From Streptomyces sp. NBC_01463 (GTDB lineage Bacteria; Actinomycetota; Actinomycetes; Streptomycetales; Streptomycetaceae): 64,000 nucleotides of DNA. Where the stretch lies: assembly GCA_036227345.1 (NCBI GenBank), contig CP109468.1, positions 5,270,001 to 5,334,000 on the forward strand. Direction: 5' to 3'. Position 1 is the stretch's first letter; each line of letters opens with the position of its first letter. Shown piece by piece: positions 7,621-15,968 of the stretch. A model generated the notes under the pieces. The model had not been told where the DNA came from. It worked only from the letters and a program-made list of their open reading frames with translations, and did no database searches. The translations under genes were made by a program, and so were the position numbers.

Positions 7621-8730
7621 CTACGGCAGTTCGTAGTTCTCGTCGAGCACGGAACCCTGGTCGGGGTGGTTCTCGTCGTAGCCGTGCGGGTCGCACTGCA
7701 GTCCGCCCTTGACGCAGTGGGTGACCATCGCGTCGAGGGTGGCGGCGTCCCACCCGTTCATGAAGTCGTAGTGGAACGAGAAGCCCTTGCCGCTGGCCAG
7801 TTTCACCTGCGACATGTCGCCGTTGACCGGCCAGGCCATCTTGAACTCGATCATCGGCAGCGCGACGGGGTGGGAGGCCGGGCAGGAGTTGTAGTTCGCC
7901 CCGCCTGCCACCGGGTACGCCATGTGGCTCTTGTGGTCGGGCGTGTCCAGGTGGATGCCGTCCCAGCAACTGGGTGCCTGGAGGCGCAGGTTGAGGTAGG
8001 TGTCCCGGCTGGTCGGGCAGTTGGCCGGGAAGTCGAAGTTCTTGAACGACTCGCCGCACTCCCAGCCCTCGACGGTGCCCTTGAGGTTCTTGAACTCGTC
8101 CTGGGTCTGCATCGGGCTGCCGACCACGTACCGCAGACCCCTCGGGAAGGGCCGCACGCTGCGGTAGTCGGTGACGCCCGACTTGTAGTAGATGGTCTGG
8201 ACGCCCTCGGGGAGGATCTTCGTGTCCCCGTTGTACAGGCTCGGCATCCAGTAGCCGGACTTGTCGCCCGGGGCCAGGCAGGTGGTGTCACCCGTCTCCA
8301 GCGAGGCGGTGGTGGTGTTCGCGTTCGTTGTGGTGTTGCCCATGAACGTGTGGTCGTGGGACTTGCCGGGCTGCCCCGGGTAGACGATCGGGTCGTCCGG
8401 AGCGGTGTGCGTCGGGGCGCACTTGGCCTGGAACTCGTGGAAGTACGCCGACGGCGGGACCTCCGTCGAGGGGGTGACCCCGGTGACCGGCGGGTCGGCC
8501 ATGATGTAGCCGTCGCCGTCCGGGTCGTCGCCCGACGCCTTGGTGGAAGCCGCCATGCCGGGCATGCCCGGCATGGAGTACGCGGCGTGCTGGGCGTGGG
8601 TGCCCGCAGCCGTGGCCGGCGCTTCGGGTGAGGCGTTCGCCGTCGCCGCGATCCCGGCGATCCCCGCCGTGGTCAGCGTCAGCGAGGTGAACAAGAGCAG
8701 TCCGGTGAGGGTTCTCGACCTCCGTGGCAT
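7621..8730 (-). CDS. Secreted DUF1996-domain protein
   Basis: 369 residues. The signal peptide (MPRRSRTLTG, hydrophobic core, ATANAS cleavage) is followed by a short His/Met-rich stretch (HAQHAAYSMPGMPGMA), then the DUF1996 domain with its conserved HEFQAKC, SHDHTFMGN, YWMPSLY, CGESFKNFDFP and SHMAYP segments. Several Cys are spaced for disulfides in an exported protein. DUF1996 is found in fungi and actinobacteria and has no firmly established activity. The ATG at 8730 has a full AGGAGGT; an in-frame ATG at 8763 has none. A LacI-type palindrome lies about 50 bp upstream, and the glycosidase gene follows downstream, so a role in carbohydrate use is inferred. Confidence 0.88.
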   Translation of the reverse strand: MPRRSRTLTGLLLFTSLTLTTAGIAGIAATANASPEAPATAAGTHAQHAAYSMPGMPGMAASTKASGDDPDGDGYIMADPPVTGVTPSTEVPPSAYFHEFQAKCAPTHTAPDDPIVYPGQPGKSHDHTFMGNTTTNANTTTASLETGDTTCLAPGDKSGYWMPSLYNGDTKILPEGVQTIYYKSGVTDYRSVRPFPRGLRYVVGSPMQTQDEFKNLKGTVEGWECGESFKNFDFPANCPTSRDTYLNLRLQAPSCWDGIHLDTPDHKSHMAYPVAGGANYNSCPASHPVALPMIEFKMAWPVNGDMSQVKLASGKGFSFHYDFMNGWDAATLDAMVTHCVKGGLQCDPHGYDENHPDQGSVLDENYELP

Positions 8731-8780
8731 GGAGACCTCCTGCTGCGTCGTGGGGGAATGCATGGAGTGGGGAGAGTTGC

Positions 8781-8800
8781 TTGGGAGAGCGCTCTCCCAA
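8781..8800. promoter_or_regulatory. LacI-type operator upstream of the DUF1996 gene
   Basis: TTGGGAGAGCGCTCTCCCAA is a perfect 20-bp palindrome and shares GGAGAGCGCTCTCC with the site at 7555-7570. Its position just before the DUF1996 gene fits repression by a LacI-family regulator encoded elsewhere. Confidence 0.78.
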
Positions 8801-9105
8801 CTCCGGAGTGTTCCGCTCCTGACAAGAGCGTGTCAATAGTTGGTGAACGATGGGCCTACGGGGCAGAGGTGTGGGCGCGCGCAGGGTTGCCGCCGGTAAC
8901 CGGGTCCGGCCTGCGCCGAGTTGTGGATAGTGCGGATGGTTCTGGAGGGACGGACCACGCATTCCGCGGAGCCGGGCGGCCGGTTCGGCAGGTGGCCGAG
9001 CCTGTGTCCGGGCAGCCCGGCGCCACCTCGCGCGTCGGCACCGGCTCCGGCGTGAGGCGGCGTCAGCGGAATCAGCCGGAGAACGCCGGCAACTGTCCGG
9101 TCGCC
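8801..9105. other. Intergenic stretch with no recognised gene
   Basis: About 300 bases between the operator at 8781-8800 and the promoter of the small ORF/GNAT unit. A frame is open on the plus strand but its codon use and product look random. I see no RNA gene or strong hairpin here. Confidence 0.5.
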
Positions 9106-9111
9106 TACGCT
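9106..9111 (+). promoter_or_regulatory. -10 hexamer of a probable leaderless transcript
   Basis: TACGCT ends six bases before the ATG at 9118, the spacing typical of leaderless Streptomyces mRNAs. No ribosome-binding site precedes that ATG. Confidence 0.5.
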
Positions 9112-9117
9112 GCCGAG

Positions 9118-9234
9118 ATGACCGCCGAACTTCCCGCACCGGAACCCGAGCCGCGCGAGCGGCCGCTCCGGCTCGCCGACGACCAGCCGCACCGGGTGAC
9201 CGGCCTCAGCCCCTCCGGCTCCGCGGCGCGATGA
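9118..9234 (+). CDS. Possible 38-residue leader ORF coupled to the GNAT gene
   Basis: A 38-codon frame starting MTAELPAPEPEPRER and ending SGSAAR. Its ATG sits six bases after a TACGCT -10 hexamer, and its stop overlaps the GNAT start as ATGA, so it could be the leaderless first cistron that delivers ribosomes to the acetyltransferase. The product is acidic/proline-rich with no known domain. The GNAT ATG has no ribosome-binding site of its own, which supports coupling. It could instead be non-coding 5' leader. Confidence 0.35.
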   Translation: MTAELPAPEPEPRERPLRLADDQPHRVTGLSPSGSAAR

Positions 9235-9848
9235 CCATCGACGTCCGGCCCTACGCCCCCTTCGACCTGCCCGGCATGTACCGGGTGTGCCTGCGCACCG
9301 GCGACTCCGGCCGCGACGCGACGGCGCTCTACCGCGACCCGGACCTGCTCCCGCACGTCTACGCGGGCCCGTACCCGGCGGCCGATCCCGGGCTGACCTT
9401 CGTCGCGCACGACGCCCACGGGCTCCTCGGCTATGTCGTCGCCACAGCCGACACCCCCGCCTTCGACGCCTGGCTGGAGGAGAACTGGTGGCCGGGGCTG
9501 CGGCACCGCTACCCCGGCCCGCTGGCCACCGACCCGGGTGACGGGTCGCAGGACTGGCGGCGCGTGGCACACATCCACCACCCGGACCCGCCGGAGCCGT
9601 ACGCGCTGTTCGAACGCTACCCCGCGCATCTCCACATCGACATCCTCCCGCGCGGCCAGGGCACCGGCCTGGGCCGCCGGCTGATGACGACCCTGCTGGA
9701 GGCGCTGCGCGAGCGCGGGGTCCGCGGGGTGCACCTGGGGGTCGGCGGCGGCAACCCGGGTGCGCGGGCCTTCTACCTCAAGGTCGGGTTCACGGAGCAC
9801 GACCGGCAGGAATGGGGATCGGTGATGGTGCGCGACCTGACCCGCTAG
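9231..9848 (+). CDS. GNAT family N-acetyltransferase
   Basis: 205 residues. The acetyl-CoA loop is seen in HLHIDILPRGQGTGLGRRLM (Q/RxxGxG/A pattern RGQGTG), followed by GVHLGVGGGNPGARAFYLKVGF, the usual motif A/B arrangement near the C-terminus. The N-terminal part (MYRVCLRTGDSG, DPDLLPHVYAGPY) is shared by a Streptomyces acetyltransferase group whose substrate I do not know. The start overlaps the stop of the upstream 38-codon frame. The gene is convergent with the EamA transporter gene 55 bp downstream. Confidence 0.88.
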   Translation: MTIDVRPYAPFDLPGMYRVCLRTGDSGRDATALYRDPDLLPHVYAGPYPAADPGLTFVAHDAHGLLGYVVATADTPAFDAWLEENWWPGLRHRYPGPLATDPGDGSQDWRRVAHIHHPDPPEPYALFERYPAHLHIDILPRGQGTGLGRRLMTTLLEALRERGVRGVHLGVGGGNPGARAFYLKVGFTEHDRQEWGSVMVRDLTR

Positions 9849-9903
9849 CCCGACCCCCGCGCGGCAGCGTCAGCGGACTCACCCGCCCTCCGCGGCCGGG
9901 AGC

Positions 9904-10755
9904 TCAACTCGTGTGCAGCATCAGCCCGATGCCGACCACCATCAGCCCCGCCGCCGCGATCCGCGGTGCACCGAACCGCTCCTTGAAGAACACCGTCCCG
10001 ATCGCCGCGCCCACGATGATCGAGGACTCGCGCAGCGCCGCGACCGGGGCGAGCGCCGCCCGGGTCTGGGCCCACAGGACGAGGCCGTACGCCGTCACCG
10101 ACAGGGCGGCGCCGATCAGGCCGCGCACCGCGTACGGGCGGAGCTGGGCGGGGAGCGCGGAGCGGCGGCGGTACAGGGCGTAGAGGGGGATGGCGATGCC
10201 CTCCAGGATCATCAGCCATGCGATGTACCCGAGCGAACTGCCCGAGGCGCGCACTCCGACGCCGTCCACCGTCGTGTACCCGGCGATGGCGAGACCGGTG
10301 GCGAGCGCGGCCAGGATCGCGGGCCACTGCGGGCGTTTCCCGGCGCCGCGGATGCCCCAGAGGGCCAGCCCGACCAGGCCCGCCGATGCGACCGCGACGC
10401 CCGTGGTCGCCCACCCGTCCGGGCGCTCGCCGACGAAGACCGCGGCGAGGACGGTGACCACGAGCGGGGCGGTGCCGCGCGCGATCGGATACATCTGGCC
10501 GAAGTCGCCCAGCGTGAACGACCGCATCAGCAGCAGCATGTACGCCACGTGCAGCGCGGCGGAGACGAACAGGTACGGCCAGGCCTCCGCCGCCGGGAAC
10601 GGCACGAAGCACGCGGCGGCCGCGCCGATCAGCAGACCGCCCCCGGAGATCAGTGTGAAGGAGAGCAACTGGTCCTTGATCGCATGGGCGATGGCGTTCC
10701 AGCCGGCATGCGTGAAGGCGGCCGTCAGGACGGCTATGGCGACGAGCGGTGTCAC
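9904..10755 (-). CDS. EamA/DMT-family transporter
   Basis: 283 residues with about ten hydrophobic helices in two related halves of the drug/metabolite transporter type; the N-terminus LTAAFTHAGWNAIAHAI and the SFTLGDFGQMYPIARGTAPLVV segment are typical of EamA proteins in actinomycetes. Direction and substrate are unknown; such proteins commonly export amino acids or other metabolites. Its start overlaps the stop of the YbaK-like gene (ATGA), so the two are co-transcribed and translationally coupled. Confidence 0.88.
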   Translation of the reverse strand: MTPLVAIAVLTAAFTHAGWNAIAHAIKDQLLSFTLISGGGLLIGAAAACFVPFPAAEAWPYLFVSAALHVAYMLLLMRSFTLGDFGQMYPIARGTAPLVVTVLAAVFVGERPDGWATTGVAVASAGLVGLALWGIRGAGKRPQWPAILAALATGLAIAGYTTVDGVGVRASGSSLGYIAWLMILEGIAIPLYALYRRRSALPAQLRPYAVRGLIGAALSVTAYGLVLWAQTRAALAPVAALRESSIIVGAAIGTVFFKERFGAPRIAAAGLMVVGIGLMLHTS

Positions 10756-11267
10756 GCGGTCTGCTCACGCACGTCGACCACGGTGCCGCCGGCGTGCCGG
10801 ATCAGCGTCGCCGGATCGAGCGGGAAGACGGTGTACGGGGTGCCCGCCGCCGCCCACACCACGTCATGGGCGAGCAGCCCGCGGTCCGCGAGCACCCGGG
10901 TCCTGGTGCGGTGGCCGAAGGGAGGCACACCCCCGATCGCGTAACCGGTGGCCTCCCGGACCACGTCCGCCCCCGGCCGCCGCACCTTCGCCGCGCCCAG
11001 TTCCTGCCGTACGCGCTCCACGTCGACGCGTGAGGAGCCGTCCATCAGGACCAGGACCGGCACCCCGTCGGCCTCGAAGATCAGCGACTTGACGATCTCG
11101 CTGAGCGCGCAGCCTAGGGCGGCGGCCGCCTCGGCGGCGGTGCGGGTGGCGTCCGGGAAGCGGCGGATCTCGACGTCGAGGCCGAGCTCGCGCAGCGCTT
11201 CGGCGAACCGGGGGTGAGCGGCGGCGGAGTCGGAACCCGCCGGAGTGCTGGTGTCGGAAGTGCTCAT
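10752..11267 (-). CDS. YbaK/EbsC-type aminoacyl-tRNA deacylase
   Basis: 171 residues matching the YbaK/ProX editing-domain family, which hydrolyses mischarged aminoacyl-tRNAs in trans. Seen features are EIVKSLIFEADG with the conserved Lys, the strand VLVLMDGSSRVD, and the loop ATGYAIGGVPPFGH with the catalytic GG(I/V)PP region. The ATG at 11267 lies seven bases after a minus-strand TAGCGT -10 (11275-11280), so the mRNA is probably leaderless; an in-frame GTG at 11276 would lie inside the promoter. It is coupled to the EamA gene. Confidence 0.88.
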   Translation of the reverse strand: MSTSDTSTPAGSDSAAAHPRFAEALRELGLDVEIRRFPDATRTAAEAAAALGCALSEIVKSLIFEADGVPVLVLMDGSSRVDVERVRQELGAAKVRRPGADVVREATGYAIGGVPPFGHRTRTRVLADRGLLAHDVVWAAAGTPYTVFPLDPATLIRHAGGTVVDVREQTA

Positions 11268-11318
11268 GGCCTGCACGCTATCGGCCGTGATCCGGGTCGC
11301 GCGAACGGGTTCCGGCGG

Positions 11319-12974
11319 TCACGGTCCCGCGCGCAGGACCTCCGCGACGACCGGGCCCGCGGCGGTCCCGCCGTGGCCGCCGGACTGGACGAGGGCCGCC
11401 GCCGCGAGGTCGTTGCTGAATCCGGTGAACCAGCTGTCGGAGGTGGCGTGTCCGTCGATCTCGGCGGAGCCGGTCTTGCCGCCCTTGTTCTCGCCCACGT
11501 TCGCCATGGCGGCGGTCGCGGTGCCCTCGCCGCTGGTCGCGGTGTAGTGCAGCATCTCCTTCAGCTGCGCCGAGACCCCGCCAGGCAGCGGGCTCGCCTT
11601 GGCGAAGGTCCGGTTGTCCAGGCTCTGCGGGACGATGTAGGGCTGAAGGAAACGGCCGTTGACGGCGGTGGCGGTGATGGACGCCATGTTCAGCGGGTTC
11701 ATCTGGATCTTGCCCTGGCCGATGAACGACGCGGCGGTCTCCGCGCCTTGTGACGGGGGCACCTCGCCGTCCCAGGTCGGGATGCCGGTCTGCCAGTCGC
11801 GGCCTATCCCGAAGTACTGCGAGGCCTCGTTGCCGAGCGCCGTGTCCCGCTTGGCGCCGCCCAGCGGCAGGATCGGCTTGATGAAGGCCGTGTTGCAGGA
11901 CCTGGCGAAGGCCCGCTTCAGGGTGGGGCCGTCCGTCATCGAGAAGTCGTCCAGGTTGTGGAAGGTCACGCCCTCCCAGGGCACGGTTGAAGGGCATGCG
12001 ACCGGCGAGTTCGCGCTGCCCAGACCGTTCTGGATGATCATCGCGGCCGTCACGATCTTCATCGTCGAGCCGGGGGCGACCTTGGCCAGCCGGGCCGCGT
12101 CGAAGCCGTCCGCCCGGTTGTTGGCGATGGCCCGGATCGCACCGCTCGACGGTTCCACCGCCACCACGGACGACTTCTCGTACTTCTTCACCGCACTCTC
12201 CGCCGCCGCCTGCACGTTCGCGTCCAGCGTGGTCGGGACCCGCCCCGGCTTCCCCTTCACCAGGGTCAGCAGCGTCTTGTCCGCGCCGTCGGCGTTCGCG
12301 CTGTTGATCCAGGTCTCGACGCCGATCGTGCCCCCGGCCTTCTGGCCGTACTTCTTGCGCAGCTCGTCCAGGATGCCGCCGAGCGAGGGGTACTTGTCCT
12401 TGGTGAGCACCTTGCCGCTGCGGTCGACCGCCTCGATCGACGCCGTCTTCGACTCGCCGGTCTCCAGCGACTCGCCCCTGCCGAGGTCCGGGTGGATGAC
12501 GGAGGGCAGCCAGTCGACGAGCGCCTTGCCCGTGGTCAGTCCGCGCACCACGGTCAGCTCGGAGGCGTACGACCAGGACTTCGTCGCGCCCTTGTAGGAG
12601 ACCGTCGCCTTGACCGTGTACGGCACCTTCGAGCCGGTCGCCGGGCCGGGAGTGATCACGGCCTTGGTGACGTGGGCCGATTCGCTGTAGCCGGCCAGCG
12701 CGGGTTCGGCGTCGCCCTTGTTGTTGGTGAGCTCGGACGCGACCAGCGAGTCGCCCTTCGCCCACGCCGCGAGGAATTTCTTCGACGTGTCGGCTATCTC
12801 GTCCTTCGTGACCGGACCCGTCTTCACCTCGGACGAGGTGGCCTTGGTGTCCGTGCCGCCCCCGACACCGCTGTCGCCGAGCCCGTCCAGGACGTTGTAC
12901 GCCCCGTAGCCCACCCCGCCGACCACGACGGCGAACACCCCGCCGATGACGGCGACCTTCACTCCACTGCGCAT
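11319..12974 (-). CDS. Penicillin-binding protein (NTF2-like/MecA_N domain plus transpeptidase), monofunctional class B-like
   Basis: 551 residues. An N-terminal signal anchor (residues 5-25) is followed by a low-complexity Gly/Ser/Thr segment, an NTF2-like/MecA_N domain (about 55-165), a dimerisation-like segment and a transpeptidase domain with all active-site motifs: S303-x-x-K in PGSTMKI, S-x-N as RSCNTAF near 359, and KTG in GGKTGSAE near the end. It crosslinks peptidoglycan outside the membrane. Homologues next to pmt in Streptomyces are sporulation-associated PBPs, as I recall. The ATG at 12974 is preceded by a G-rich ribosome-binding region. Upstream lies a long palindrome that separates it from pmt. 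Confidence 0.92.
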   Translation of the reverse strand: MRSGVKVAVIGGVFAVVVGGVGYGAYNVLDGLGDSGVGGGTDTKATSSEVKTGPVTKDEIADTSKKFLAAWAKGDSLVASELTNNKGDAEPALAGYSESAHVTKAVITPGPATGSKVPYTVKATVSYKGATKSWSYASELTVVRGLTTGKALVDWLPSVIHPDLGRGESLETGESKTASIEAVDRSGKVLTKDKYPSLGGILDELRKKYGQKAGGTIGVETWINSANADGADKTLLTLVKGKPGRVPTTLDANVQAAAESAVKKYEKSSVVAVEPSSGAIRAIANNRADGFDAARLAKVAPGSTMKIVTAAMIIQNGLGSANSPVACPSTVPWEGVTFHNLDDFSMTDGPTLKRAFARSCNTAFIKPILPLGGAKRDTALGNEASQYFGIGRDWQTGIPTWDGEVPPSQGAETAASFIGQGKIQMNPLNMASITATAVNGRFLQPYIVPQSLDNRTFAKASPLPGGVSAQLKEMLHYTATSGEGTATAAMANVGENKGGKTGSAEIDGHATSDSWFTGFSNDLAAAALVQSGGHGGTAAGPVVAEVLRAGP

Positions 12975-12998
12975 CCCTGCAGTCCCCCTCCCCAGGAG

Positions 12999-13024
12999 GC
13001 CCCCTTGAACATGTTCAAGGGGGC
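12999..13024. promoter_or_regulatory. 26-bp perfect palindrome between pmt and the PBP gene
   Basis: GCCCCCTTGAAC is followed by its exact complement (ATGTTC inside), with no loop. It lies 84 bp after the pmt stop and 24 bp before the PBP start on the minus strand. It could be a terminator for pmt or an operator; the core TTGAACATGTTCAA resembles GAAC-N2-GTTC repressor sites but is two bases too short for a LexA box. Confidence 0.55.
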
Positions 13025-13107
13025 TGTTCGGGGAACTTTACGGGACTGCCGTGACGGCCGAGCCGGTTGTTATCGGAATGCGATCCGTCATGGCGTGAAC
13101 AGACCGG

Positions 13108-14886
13108 TCAAATCCAGGTATCCAGCCACATGCGGTCCCGCCAGGAATCCTCGGGAATCGCGGTTCCGGTATACAGCGGCCAGAAGTAGATGAAATTCCA
13201 GACAATCAACAGGACCAGTACGCCGGCCGCGACAGCCCCCAAAGTCCGGCGCCGTTCACCCGAGGGATCACCCTTCGCCAGACCCAGTTCGTGTTTCGTC
13301 CCGGTGCCCGCCGCCGGGCCCAGCATCGCGCCGATCATCATCGAGACCGCGAGACACAGGAAGGGGACGAACACGACCGCGTAGAAAAGGAAAATGGTGC
13401 GTTCCTGGTAGAGGAACCACGGCACCCAGCCCGCCGCCACCCCGCAGGCGATCGCGCCCGCCCGCCAGTCGCGGCGGAAGATCCAGCGCCACAGCACGTA
13501 GAGCAGCGCGAAGCACGCGGCCCACCACAGCAGCGGGGTGCCGATCGCCAGCACCTCGCGCGCGCACTTGCCGGTCGAGGACTCGGTGCAGCCGTTCTGC
13601 TCCTCGTAGAAGTACGAGACGGGCCTGCCCAGCACGATCCAGCTCCATGGATTGGACTGGTAGGTGTGACCGGACGTCAGGTTCACATGGAAGTCGTAGA
13701 CCTGGTTCTCGTAGTGCCACAGGCTGCGCAGCCAGTCCGGCAGCCAGGTCCAGTTGCCGCCCTTGCCGTCGGTCGTCGCCCAGTCCCGGTAGTAGCCGTG
13801 CCGGTCCGGGTCGTCGTGGATGATCCAGCCGGTCCACGAGGCGAGGTAGGTGAGGACCGCGACCGGCACCGTGGAGACGAACGCCGGCACCAGATCCCGC
13901 TTCAGCACCGCCACGTACGGCTGCACCGCGCCCGCCGTCCGGCGCGCGCCCGCGTCCCAGAACACCGTCATCAGGCCGAACGCGACCATGATGTACAGCC
14001 CGTTCCACTTGGTGGCGAAGGCCAGTCCCAGTGAGATCCCGGCGGCGATCCGCCACGGGCGCCAGCCGAGCCGCAGCCCCTCCGCCACCCCGGCGTCCGG
14101 CCGCAGCACGCCGTCCTCGTCGACCGGCAGCGCGGCCGCGAGCCGCCGCCTCGCCCAGTCCCGGTCGATCAGCAGACAGCCGAACGAGGCCAGCACGAAG
14201 AACATCAGCACCAGGTCGAGCAGCGCGGTGCGGCTCATCACGAAGTGCAGCCCGTCCACCGCGAGCAGCGCGCCCGCCAGACAGCCCAGGAACGTCGAGC
14301 GGAACAGCCGGCGGCCGATCCGGCACAGCATCAGCACCGACAGCGTGCCGAGCACCGCGACCATGAACCGCCAGCCGAACGGTGTGAACCCGAAGATCTG
14401 CTCACCGATCCCGATGATCCACTTGCCGACCGGCGGGTGCACCACATAGCCGGGATCCACCGGGATCTTCACCCGCGACGGATCGTTCAGGATCAGCTTG
14501 TCGACGTCCTTGGGCCACGAGCCCTCGTACCCCTGGTTGATGAGCGCCCAGGAGTCCTTCGCGTAGTACGTCTCGTCGAATATCACCGCGTGCGGGCTGC
14601 CGAGGTTCCAGAACCGCAGCACCCCGGCGACCGCCGCCACCAGCAGCGGACCGCCCCACGCCGACCAGCGCAGCAGCCGGTCCGCGAGCAGCGGGGGCAC
14701 CCCGAGCACCGCCCACAGCTGGCTCCCCGGGCGGGTGTACGGCGGAACCAGCCGCTCGCGCAGCCCGATTCCGGGGCGCGGGGCATGGCCGAAGCGGCGC
14801 AGCCGCTGCTGCCAGGAAGTCGGCTCCGGGCCGTGCTCTTCCCCGGCGTCTTGGCCCTGCCGGGCTTCGGGCGCAGTACTCGTCAC
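13108..14886 (-). CDS. pmt: Dolichyl/polyprenyl-phosphate-mannose-protein mannosyltransferase (Pmt)
   Basis: 592-residue membrane glycosyltransferase (GT39, PMT family) that transfers mannose from polyprenyl-phosphate mannose to secreted proteins at the outer face of the membrane. The hallmark acidic pair is in VIFDETYYAKD, then HPPVGKWIIGIGEQIFG, GWRFMVAVLG and many transmembrane helices; the long YQSNPWSWI loop and the C-terminal WRDRMWLDTWI are typical. I chose the GTG at 14886: a minus-strand TACGAT -10 (ATCGTA at 14893-14898) ends six bases before it, indicating a leaderless mRNA, whereas the longer frame would cross the promoter. Divergent from rsmI. Confidence 0.93.
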   Translation of the reverse strand: MTSTAPEARQGQDAGEEHGPEPTSWQQRLRRFGHAPRPGIGLRERLVPPYTRPGSQLWAVLGVPPLLADRLLRWSAWGGPLLVAAVAGVLRFWNLGSPHAVIFDETYYAKDSWALINQGYEGSWPKDVDKLILNDPSRVKIPVDPGYVVHPPVGKWIIGIGEQIFGFTPFGWRFMVAVLGTLSVLMLCRIGRRLFRSTFLGCLAGALLAVDGLHFVMSRTALLDLVLMFFVLASFGCLLIDRDWARRRLAAALPVDEDGVLRPDAGVAEGLRLGWRPWRIAAGISLGLAFATKWNGLYIMVAFGLMTVFWDAGARRTAGAVQPYVAVLKRDLVPAFVSTVPVAVLTYLASWTGWIIHDDPDRHGYYRDWATTDGKGGNWTWLPDWLRSLWHYENQVYDFHVNLTSGHTYQSNPWSWIVLGRPVSYFYEEQNGCTESSTGKCAREVLAIGTPLLWWAACFALLYVLWRWIFRRDWRAGAIACGVAAGWVPWFLYQERTIFLFYAVVFVPFLCLAVSMMIGAMLGPAAGTGTKHELGLAKGDPSGERRRTLGAVAAGVLVLLIVWNFIYFWPLYTGTAIPEDSWRDRMWLDTWI

Positions 14887-14892
14887 CGCGCC

Positions 14893-14898
14893 ATCGTA
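14893..14898 (-). promoter_or_regulatory. -10 hexamer of leaderless pmt transcript
   Basis: TACGAT on the minus strand ends six bases before the GTG chosen as the pmt start, with no Shine-Dalgarno sequence between. Confidence 0.55.
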
Positions 14899-14939
14899 GG
14901 GAACGCATCTGTGCGAGCGCCGTCGCCCGGGCTGGGAGT

Positions 14940-15836
14940 ATGGACGTTGTGACTGGAACGACTGGAACGCTGGTACTCGCAGGGACCCCCATCGGCGATG
15001 TGGCGGACGCCCCGCCACGCCTCGCCGCCGAACTGGAGACGGCCGATGTCGTCGCCGCCGAGGACACCCGCCGGCTGCGCCGGCTGACCCAGGCGCTGGG
15101 CATCCACACCTCGGGGCGCGTCGTCTCCTACTTCGAGGGCAACGAGTCCGCCCGTACGCCCGAACTCGTCGAGGCGCTGCTCGGCGGCGCCCGCGTGCTG
15201 CTGGTGACGGACGCCGGGATGCCGTCCGTCTCCGACCCCGGCTACCGGCTGGTCGCCGCGGCCGTGGAGAAGGACATCAAGGTCACCGCGGTGCCGGGCC
15301 CCTCGGCGGTGCTCACCGCCCTCGCCCTGTCCGCGCTGCCGGTGGACCGGTTCTGCTTCGAGGGCTTCCTGCCGCGCAAGGCCGGTGAGCGGCTCGGCAA
15401 GCTCCGCGAGGTCGCCGACGAGCGCCGCACCATGGTCTTCTTCGAGGCCCCGCACCGGCTCGACGACACCCTCGCCGCGATGGCCGAGGTCTTCGGCGCC
15501 GAGCGGCGCGCCGCCGTGTGCCGGGAGCTGACCAAGACGTACGAGGAAGTGAAGCGCGGCCCGCTGGGCGAACTGGCGGTCTGGGCTGCCGACGGCGTGC
15601 GCGGCGAGATCACCGTCGTCGTCGAGGGCGCGGCCGACTCCGGGGCCGAGGATCTGGACGCCGATGAGCTGGTGCGCAGGGTGCAGGTGCGCGAGGAGGC
15701 GGGGGAGCGGCGCAAGGAGGCGATCGCCGCCGTGGCCGCCGCCGCGGGGCTTCCCAAACGCGAGGTGTTCGACGCGGTCGTCGCAGCAAAGAATGCGGCT
15801 CGGACCGGCCCAGCGGACGGCAAAGGACTATCGTGA
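14940..15836 (+). CDS. rsmI: RsmI, 16S rRNA (cytidine-2'-O)-methyltransferase
   Basis: 298-residue SAM-dependent methyltransferase of the tetrapyrrole methylase fold that methylates the ribose of C1402 in 16S rRNA. Diagnostic segments are LVLAGTPIGD, VAAEDTRRLRRL, LVTDAGMPSVSDPGYRLV, PGPSAVLTALALSALP and FEGFLPRK. An in-frame GTG nine bases later (14949) is an equally good start, because GGGAG is better spaced from it; no N-terminal residue matters for function. The C-terminus has the usual helical extension with LPKREVFDAVVAA. Divergent from pmt with only 53 bp between starts. Confidence 0.95.
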   Translation: MDVVTGTTGTLVLAGTPIGDVADAPPRLAAELETADVVAAEDTRRLRRLTQALGIHTSGRVVSYFEGNESARTPELVEALLGGARVLLVTDAGMPSVSDPGYRLVAAAVEKDIKVTAVPGPSAVLTALALSALPVDRFCFEGFLPRKAGERLGKLREVADERRTMVFFEAPHRLDDTLAAMAEVFGAERRAAVCRELTKTYEEVKRGPLGELAVWAADGVRGEITVVVEGAADSGAEDLDADELVRRVQVREEAGERRKEAIAAVAAAAGLPKREVFDAVVAAKNAARTGPADGKGLS

Positions 15837-15968
15837 AAGGCAAAGCGCGAGCCGCGTTCCGGCCCCATTTGCCACGAGAAGGCCAAATCCGCTCCAACAC
15901 TCGACAGGGCCCGGTGCGCTCCCGCCGGTAAAGGCGTCCACTGGATCCAGGACGCATTCTCCGGAGTG

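Noticed and set aside
12999..13024. LexA (SOS) box
   Set aside because: The Streptomyces box needs GAAC-N4-GTTC; here the spacer is two bases.
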